Positions 58,714-64,000 of a stretch of 64,000 nucleotides of DNA are shown piece by piece (position 1 is the first letter of the stretch; every line of letters begins with the position of its first letter). This DNA is from Streptomyces sp. NBC_01235 (GTDB taxonomy: Bacteria; Actinomycetota; Actinomycetes; Streptomycetales; Streptomycetaceae), in NCBI RefSeq assembly GCF_035989285.1, contig NZ_CP108513.1:9920001-9984000 (forward strand), given 5' to 3'. A program made the translations under genes and the position numbers. The notes beneath the pieces were generated by a model. That model ran no database searches. It saw only the letters and a program-made list of their open reading frames with translations, and was not told the DNA's origin.

Positions 58714-59915
58714 GCGGTGAAGAGGTCGACCACGGGCTGCGGCGCGTCCTCGGCGAACAGCGCCACGCCGTTGTGGGCGGACTCGGACGCGGCCGACGCG
58801 CTGCGCGGGAACAGCTTCTTCTCATAAGCGGCCAGCGCGACCTCGGGCGCGCCCGGGTGCGCGGCGAGGGCCAGGCCCAGTTCGGCGCCGTCCAGCATGG
58901 CCAGGTTGGCGCCCTCGCCCGCGAACGGTGACATCAGGTGGGCGGCGTCGCCGAGCAGGGTGACGCCGGGGGCGCGGTCCCAGTGGTGTCCGACCGGCAG
59001 GGCGTGGATCGGGCGCGCCACCAGCGGCCCGTCGGCGTCCGCGACCAGCGCCCGCAGGCTCTTGTCCCAGTCCGTGAAGTGCCCCTGGACGTGGCGCTTG
59101 GCCGCCTCGGCGTCGTCGAAGCCGACGCCGTCGGCCCAGCCCTCGGGAACCCGGAGCGCGGTGTAGACGTGCAGGCTGCCGTCGGGCTCGCGGTGGGCGA
59201 GGAATCCCTTGCCGGCGCCGAGCGCGAAGAGGGATCCGCCGCCGACGGCCTCGGCGCTCACCGGATGACGTACGTCCGCGTCCCGCAGGTACGTCTCGAC
59301 GAACGACACGCCCGTGTAGGCGGGCCGGGCGGCGGAGAGCAGCGGGCGGATCCGCGACCAGGCTCCGTCGGCGCCGACCAGCAGGTCCGTGGTGAAGGCG
59401 GAGCCGTCCTCGAGGGTCACCTCGTGCCGTCCGTCGCCCAGCGCACGCGCGCCGGCGACCTTCGCGCCCCAGCGGACCGCGCCCTCGGACAGCGAGCCCA
59501 GCAGCAGGTCGCGCAGGGCGCCGCGGTCGACCTCGGGGCGCCCGCCGGTCCCGTCGTCGGCCTGCTCGAAACGGACTACGGCGTCCTTGTCGAGGACCCG
59601 CGTGGCCTCGCCGCCGGGCAGTACCAGCGCCCGGAACTCCTCGTACAGTCCTGCGGCGCGCAGTGCCTCCTGGCCGGAGTCCTCGTGGATGTCGAGCATG
59701 CCGCCCTGGGTGCGGGCGGCGGGGGAGGCGTCCAGGTCGAAGACGGCCGACTCGACGCCGTGCACACGCAGCACCCGGGCGAGGGTGAGACCGCCGAGTC
59801 CGGCGCCGACGATCGCCATGGGGTGGTGCTCGAGGTGCTTCCCGGAGTGGTTCACGGGGTGCTTCCCGGAGTGCTTCCCGGAGTGCTTCCCGGAGTGGTT
59901 CACGGGGTGGTTCAT
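58704..59915 (-). CDS. FAD-dependent monooxygenase (TetX-like) with His-rich N-terminal repeat
   Basis: Flavoprotein hydroxylase of 403 aa. The FAD dinucleotide-binding motif is VGAGLGGLTLARVLR (about residue 36), with the second FAD motif TLLGDAAHLMSPFAGEG. It is related to TetX and other PHBH-fold enzymes that oxidise aromatic or antibiotic substrates. The first 32 residues are an unusual run of NHSGKH-type units with His every fourth residue, encoded by 12-bp tandem repeats. The upstream ATG is the true start because GGGAGA precedes it; the internal ATG (MAIVGAG) has none. Co-transcribed with the upstream TetR gene. Confidence 0.9.
   Translation of the reverse strand: MNHPVNHSGKHSGKHSGKHPVNHSGKHLEHHPMAIVGAGLGGLTLARVLRVHGVESAVFDLDASPAARTQGGMLDIHEDSGQEALRAAGLYEEFRALVLPGGEATRVLDKDAVVRFEQADDGTGGRPEVDRGALRDLLLGSLSEGAVRWGAKVAGARALGDGRHEVTLEDGSAFTTDLLVGADGAWSRIRPLLSAARPAYTGVSFVETYLRDADVRHPVSAEAVGGGSLFALGAGKGFLAHREPDGSLHVYTALRVPEGWADGVGFDDAEAAKRHVQGHFTDWDKSLRALVADADGPLVARPIHALPVGHHWDRAPGVTLLGDAAHLMSPFAGEGANLAMLDGAELGLALAAHPGAPEVALAAYEKKLFPRSASAASESAHNGVALFAEDAPQPVVDLFTAHP
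59835..59915 (-). repeat. 12-bp tandem repeats coding the His-rich N-terminus
   Basis: Nearly seven units of GTGCTTCCCGGA or the variant GTGGTTCACGGG (plus-strand reading), ending in the start codon. Units translate to SGKH or PVNH. Copy number probably varies between strains. Confidence 0.9.
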
Positions 59916-59940
59916 GACTTCTCCCTCGTTCCTTCGTGGC

Positions 59941-60615
59941 TCATTCGGGTACGGCGGTCCGCTCGATGCCGTTGATCAGTGCCTGGAACCCCCAGGCGAG
60001 GCGGGTCTGCGGCGATCCCGAGAGCAGCGGTCCGGCGAGGCCGGCGATGTGCGGGTGGGTCCGCTCCGAGGCCGCGTGCAGTGCGTCCGAGACGGCGTCC
60101 CAGTCCTCCTTGGACGCCCCGTCGCCGGCGTGCTCGGCGGCGGTCGCGGTGGCGTGCTGGAGCAGCAGGTCCACGCCCCACGCGGCCTGCGCGGGCGGCA
60201 CCCCGCCCTCGGCGAGCAGCGCCAGCAGGTTCTCGATCAGGTTCAGGTAGTGCGGGCCGCTGGGGCGGGCGGTGATCGCCGAGCGGGCCAGGTCCGGGTG
60301 GTCGAAGAGCATCGCGGTGTACGCGGTGAGCACCCGCTCCAGCCGCTCACGCCAGCTGCCCCCGGCCGGGGCCGGGCCGACCGTGCCCAGCAGCTCGTCG
60401 AGCACGGCCGCGTGCAGCTCCGCCGTGTTGCGGACGTACACGTACAGCGAGGCCGGGCCGGTGTCGAGCTCTTCGGCGAGGCGGCGCATGGTCACCTTGC
60501 GCAGGCCTTCGGCGCGCAGCACCGCAACGGCGGCGGCCACGATGCCCTCCCTGGTCAGGGCGGGCTTGGCCGGGCGCTCACGGCGACTGCGCGGGGAGTG
60601 GGGTCGTCCTGTCAT
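59941..60615 (-). CDS. TetR-family repressor of the monooxygenase operon
   Basis: Regulator of 224 aa. HTH: LTREGIVAAAVAVLRAEG, KVTMRRLAEELDTGPASLYV. The C-terminal domain resembles the TetR_C_33 type (HPDLARSAITARPSGPHYLN). It lies 25 bp upstream of the monooxygenase gene on the same strand, so the pair forms an operon likely induced by the enzyme's substrate. Two palindromes just upstream of its start fit autoregulation. Confidence 0.92.
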   Translation of the reverse strand: MTGRPHSPRSRRERPAKPALTREGIVAAAVAVLRAEGLRKVTMRRLAEELDTGPASLYVYVRNTAELHAAVLDELLGTVGPAPAGGSWRERLERVLTAYTAMLFDHPDLARSAITARPSGPHYLNLIENLLALLAEGGVPPAQAAWGVDLLLQHATATAAEHAGDGASKEDWDAVSDALHAASERTHPHIAGLAGPLLSGSPQTRLAWGFQALINGIERTAVPE

Positions 60616-60626
60616 GTGCTCAGGGT

Positions 60627-60642
60627 AACGAACATGTTCGTT
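60627..60642. promoter_or_regulatory. TetR operator, proximal copy
   Basis: AACGAACATGTTCGTT, perfect 16-bp palindrome 11 bp upstream of the TetR start codon. Confidence 0.85.
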
Positions 60643-60657
60643 GCGAACAAGTACGTC

Positions 60658-60671
60658 ACGAACATGTTCGT
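60658..60671. promoter_or_regulatory. TetR operator, distal copy
   Basis: ACGAACATGTTCGT, same core as the proximal site, centre exactly 30 bp away (about three helical turns), so two dimers could bind on one face. A degenerate half-site GGTTCGTT follows. Confidence 0.85.
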
Positions 60672-60731
60672 TGATGGTTCGTTGGATTTCGACGTCCCCC
60701 GCCCGGGACCCCGCTCACAGCTTCTGCCAAG

Positions 60732-61781
60732 ATGCCGTACGTCATGGTGCAGATACCGAACACGCCCGCGCCGACGAAGTCGCCGGCGCCTCGCCCCGTG
60801 CCCACGAGCGCCGATGTGGCCCGCCTGGCCGGCGTCTCGCGCGCGACCGTCTCCTACGTCCTGAACAACACCAGCGCCGTACGCATCAGCGAGCCCACCC
60901 GCCGCCGTGTCCACGAGGCCGCCAAGGAACTCGGGTACGTGCCGCACGCGGCCGCCCGCACCCTGCGTGCCGGACACAGCCGGATGGTCCTGATGCCCAC
61001 CCTGCCCGTCCCGGCGGGTCCGCTCTACAGCCAGTTCGTGCACGACTTCCAGGGGGCGCTCAGCCGCCTCGACTACACCGTCGTCCAGTACGGCGCCACC
61101 GGTCTGCGCGGCGACGACGCCGCCCGGGCCTGGGCCGAGCTGCGGCCCGTCGCCGTGCTGGTGCCCAGCCCCGGCATCGGTCCGGAGGCGGTCGCGGTCC
61201 TCAAGCGGTCCGGTGCCCGCGCCGTGGTGAGCCTCAGTTCCGAGCGGGTCGAGGGCGCCCACGCGCTGCTCCTGGACCACGCGGACGTCGGCCGCGGCGC
61301 CGCCGGGCACCTGTACGCCCGCGGTCGCCGCCGGATCGGCGCTGTCGTCCCCGAGGAGCCGGGCCTGGAGCTGTTCGCCGCGCCCCGCCTCGCCGGCGTC
61401 CGCGAAGCCCTGCTCGGCACGGACGCCACCGTCACCGAGCTGCCCCTCGCCTACACGGAGGAGTCCGCGGCCGCCCTCGCGGCCCGCTGGCCCGGCCTCG
61501 GTCTCGACGCCGTCTTCGCCTACAACGACGAGTACGCCATGCTGCTGATGCGCGCCCTGCAGGACGAGGGCTTACGCGTGCCCGAGGACGTGGCCGTCAT
61601 CGGCGCCGACGACCTCATGCTCGGCCGGCTGCTGCGGCCCAGGCTCAGCACCGTCCGGATCGCGCTGCCCTCCGGCCGCGACCTCGCCGCGCTGGTCGAC
61701 CGGGCGGTCCGCAACCCCGCGGCCGCCCCCGAGTCGCACGAACTGTTCGGAGCCACGGTGGTCCACCGCGACTCCAGCTGA
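60732..61781 (+). CDS. LacI-family transcriptional regulator
   Basis: Protein of 349 aa. The HTH is TSADVARLAGVSRATVSYVL, ending at the hinge GYVPHAAARTLRAGH. The effector domain has RRRIGAVVPEEPG and VFAYNDEYAMLLMRAL. The start ATG lacks a clear ribosome site, so it may be leaderless or begin at the second ATG four codons on. It is a single gene between the TetR/monooxygenase operon and the aldehyde dehydrogenase gene; the target is unknown. Confidence 0.88.
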   Translation: MPYVMVQIPNTPAPTKSPAPRPVPTSADVARLAGVSRATVSYVLNNTSAVRISEPTRRRVHEAAKELGYVPHAAARTLRAGHSRMVLMPTLPVPAGPLYSQFVHDFQGALSRLDYTVVQYGATGLRGDDAARAWAELRPVAVLVPSPGIGPEAVAVLKRSGARAVVSLSSERVEGAHALLLDHADVGRGAAGHLYARGRRRIGAVVPEEPGLELFAAPRLAGVREALLGTDATVTELPLAYTEESAAALAARWPGLGLDAVFAYNDEYAMLLMRALQDEGLRVPEDVAVIGADDLMLGRLLRPRLSTVRIALPSGRDLAALVDRAVRNPAAAPESHELFGATVVHRDSS

Positions 61782-61972
61782 CCCGCGTTCTCCCGGCTGT
61801 CTCTCCAAGTCCCCGACCGGACACATGACTAGGATGTTGCACGCTCAACCAGATGGGGTGCGCCGGTTCACCGCATCCCGCCATGCCGCCGCCGAACTGG
61901 CGGCGACTGCACGGGACTTCCGTTTCCCGTGTGAGCCGTCAGTCCCGTGGGTTCACTGATCGGAGAGCCGTC

Positions 61973-63409
61973 ATGCCGTTGCTCGACCCCAAGACCTGGC
62001 AGTCCCGCACCCTTTCGGGACCCCAGCACACCGTGACCGAGCCCGCCACCGGCGACTCGCTGGGCACGGTCGTCCTGGCGGGCGGTGCGGACGTCGGTCC
62101 GGCCGCCGAGGCCGCCCGCGCCGCGCAGGCCGAGTGGGCGCGCGTCCCGCACTTCGTCCGAGCCGGAGTGCTGCGCAAGGCCGGCGACCTGTTCGCCGCG
62201 CACGCCGACGAACTGCGCGACTGGATCGTCCGCGAGTCCGGCTCCATACCCGGCAAGGCCGACTTCGAGCTGCACGTCGCCGCCCAGGAGTGCTACGAGG
62301 CCGCCGCCCTCGCCTCCCGGCCGGCCGGACAGGTCCTGCCCAGCGAAGCGCCCCGGCTGTCGTACACCCGGCGCGTCCCCGTCGGTGTGGTCGGCGTGAT
62401 CTCCCCGTTCAACGCCCCGCTGATCCTGTCGATCCGCTCCGTCGCCCCCGCCCTCGCGCTCGGCAACGCGGTCGTCCTCAAGCCGGACCCGCGCACGGCC
62501 GTGTGCGGCGGCCTGGCGCTGGCCGCGGTCTTCGCGGAGGCGGGCCTGCCCGAGGGCCTGCTGCACGTCCTCCCGGGCGGCGCCGAGACCGGCGCGGCCC
62601 TGGTCGCCGACCCGCGCGTCCCGGTGATCTCCTTCACCGGCTCCACCGCGGCCGGCCGCGCCGTCGGCGAGGCTGCCGGACGCCACCTCAAGCGCGCGCA
62701 CCTGGAACTCGGCGGCAACTCCGCCCTCATCGTGCTGGAGGACGCCGACCTGGACGCGGTGATCTCCACGGCCGCCTGGGGCTCGTTCTTCCACCAGGGC
62801 CAGATCTGCATGACCACCGGCCGCCACCTGGTGCACGCCTCCCTCTACGAGGAGTACGTCGAGCGGCTCGCGGCGAAGGCCGACGCCCTCGCCGTCGGCG
62901 ACCCGCACCGCGCGCAGGTCCACCTCGGCCCGCTCATCGACGACGGCCAACTCGCCAAGGTGCACGGACTGGTGGAGGCCAGCACGGCGGCCGGCGCGAA
63001 GCTCGCCGCGGGCGGCACGCACGAGAACCTCTTCTACCGGCCGACGGTCCTCGCGGGCGTCGACGACGACACCCCCGCCTACGCGGAGGAGGTCTTCGGC
63101 CCGGTGGCCCCGGTGCGCCCCTTCACTACGGCGGACGAGGCGGCGGCCCTGGCCGCGCGCAGCTCCTACGGCCTCTCGCTCGGCATCGTCACCCGGGACG
63201 CCGCCCGCGGCCTCGACCTCGCCGAACGCGTCCCGACCGGCATCGTGCACATCAACGACCAGACGGTGAACGACGAGGCCGTCGCACCCTTCGGTGGCGT
63301 CGCCGCCTCCGGCACCGGTGCCCGCTTCGGCGGCGAGGCCAACCTGGAGGCCTTCACCGACGTGCGCTGGACGACCGTGCGGGGCGACGTCGCGCCGTAC
63401 CCGTTCTAG
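61973..63409 (+). CDS. Aldehyde dehydrogenase, benzaldehyde/vanillin-dehydrogenase-like
   Basis: NAD(P)+-dependent enzyme of 478 aa. The oxyanion Asn/cofactor region is ISPFNAPLILSIRSVAPALA, general base Glu245 in LELGGNS, and nucleophile Cys279 in HQGQICMTTGR. The motif set fits the benzaldehyde dehydrogenase subgroup that oxidises aromatic aldehydes to acids. ATG follows CGGAGAG. The 191-bp upstream gap contains a TAGGAT element (61831) that could be a -10; no clear -35 was found. Possible link to the nearby LacI gene is unproven. Confidence 0.9.
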   Translation: MPLLDPKTWQSRTLSGPQHTVTEPATGDSLGTVVLAGGADVGPAAEAARAAQAEWARVPHFVRAGVLRKAGDLFAAHADELRDWIVRESGSIPGKADFELHVAAQECYEAAALASRPAGQVLPSEAPRLSYTRRVPVGVVGVISPFNAPLILSIRSVAPALALGNAVVLKPDPRTAVCGGLALAAVFAEAGLPEGLLHVLPGGAETGAALVADPRVPVISFTGSTAAGRAVGEAAGRHLKRAHLELGGNSALIVLEDADLDAVISTAAWGSFFHQGQICMTTGRHLVHASLYEEYVERLAAKADALAVGDPHRAQVHLGPLIDDGQLAKVHGLVEASTAAGAKLAAGGTHENLFYRPTVLAGVDDDTPAYAEEVFGPVAPVRPFTTADEAAALAARSSYGLSLGIVTRDAARGLDLAERVPTGIVHINDQTVNDEAVAPFGGVAASGTGARFGGEANLEAFTDVRWTTVRGDVAPYPF

Positions 63410-63431
63410 GAGGGACCCTTTCATCCGGGGG

Positions 63432-63447
63432 GACTCTTTCAAGAGTC
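63432..63447. terminator. Small hairpin between aldehyde dehydrogenase and thioredoxin genes
   Basis: GACTCTT-TC-AAGAGTC between convergent genes; the GGGGGACTCT sequence occurs twice here, so the repeat may also be chance duplication. Weak terminator candidate. Confidence 0.4.
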
Positions 63448-63466
63448 GGGGGACTCTCTCCAGGAG

Positions 63467-63868
<402 letters not shown>

Positions 63869-64000
63869 GGCGTGATTCCCTCTTCCCGGTGCTTCCTGCC
63901 AGGGGTGTCCTGACATGGGGTGAAGCCGTCCGCACAACGCGGTCGGCCGGTCGCGTATTCCGCGCCCCTACCCGTGTGGTCACCGGCCACACCACCCACC

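Noticed and set aside
59835..59915. 12-bp repeats as a CRISPR or attachment site
   Set aside because: Contiguous units with no spacers, in frame with the monooxygenase start codon and its ribosome site.

Overview
The window is high-GC actinobacterial DNA, almost certainly Streptomyces. Third codon positions are strongly GC-biased, GTG starts are common, and signal peptides are often of the twin-arginine type. There is an egtABCD ergothioneine operon and there are several ABC sugar importers without their own ATPase. No rRNA, tRNA, CRISPR array, insertion sequence or phage gene was seen.

Layout. (1) 1-4.2 kb: egtD-C-B-A, translationally coupled on the minus strand. (2) 4.5-7.9 kb: a bacterial PARG-type macrodomain protein, a MazF-like protein whose start lies inside a 19-bp inverted repeat, and a first flotillin/NfeD-like pair. 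(3) 8-15.5 kb: a secreted GH43-CBM42 arabinanase-like enzyme, then a DeoR regulator and GH4 enzyme facing an SBP-permease-permease sugar importer. (4) 15.5-20.4 kb: a second flotillin/NfeD-like pair, a decayed two-component system, a SpoIIE-type phosphatase, and Rieske and TetR remnants. (5) 20.5-31.4 kb: a carbohydrate locus with two secreted clan GH-A glycosidases, a LacI repressor with two clear operators, another SBP-permease-permease importer and an intracellular (alpha/alpha)6 glycosidase. (6) 31.4-46.4 kb: an unusual cluster of a DUF6338-like membrane protein, a small acidic protein, a CHAT peptidase, a 3172-residue protein with no recognisable domain, a lipoprotein and an FGE/SUMF1-fold protein. 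(7) 46.4-52.3 kb: a MarR/MFS deletion scar, a NarL-type two-component pair, an orphan solute-binding protein and a PucR-like regulator. (8) 52.4-57 kb: a double TerD protein, an esterase, TerC and an FkbM methyltransferase. (9) 57-64 kb: redox and regulatory genes (FMN reductase/TetR, TetR/FAD monooxygenase, LacI, aldehyde dehydrogenase, thioredoxin).

How the parts work together. The two carbohydrate loci each combine extracellular hydrolysis, uptake through an importer that probably borrows a shared ATPase of the MsiK type, and intracellular hydrolysis. Each is under local repressor control. The egt operon makes the thiol antioxidant ergothioneine, and the right end is also rich in redox functions. 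The best candidate for an undescribed system is the CHAT peptidase/giant protein cluster. Its organisation (protease, very large partner, membrane and lipoprotein companions, FGE-fold protein) resembles bacterial conflict or programmed-death modules, but that role is inferred.

The window also contains several gene remnants: maleylacetate reductase, a response regulator with its histidine kinase, a Rieske ferredoxin, a TetR regulator, MarR with MFS, and an LLM oxidoreductase. Three of them carry single-base frameshifts, so either real decay or assembly error should be considered.
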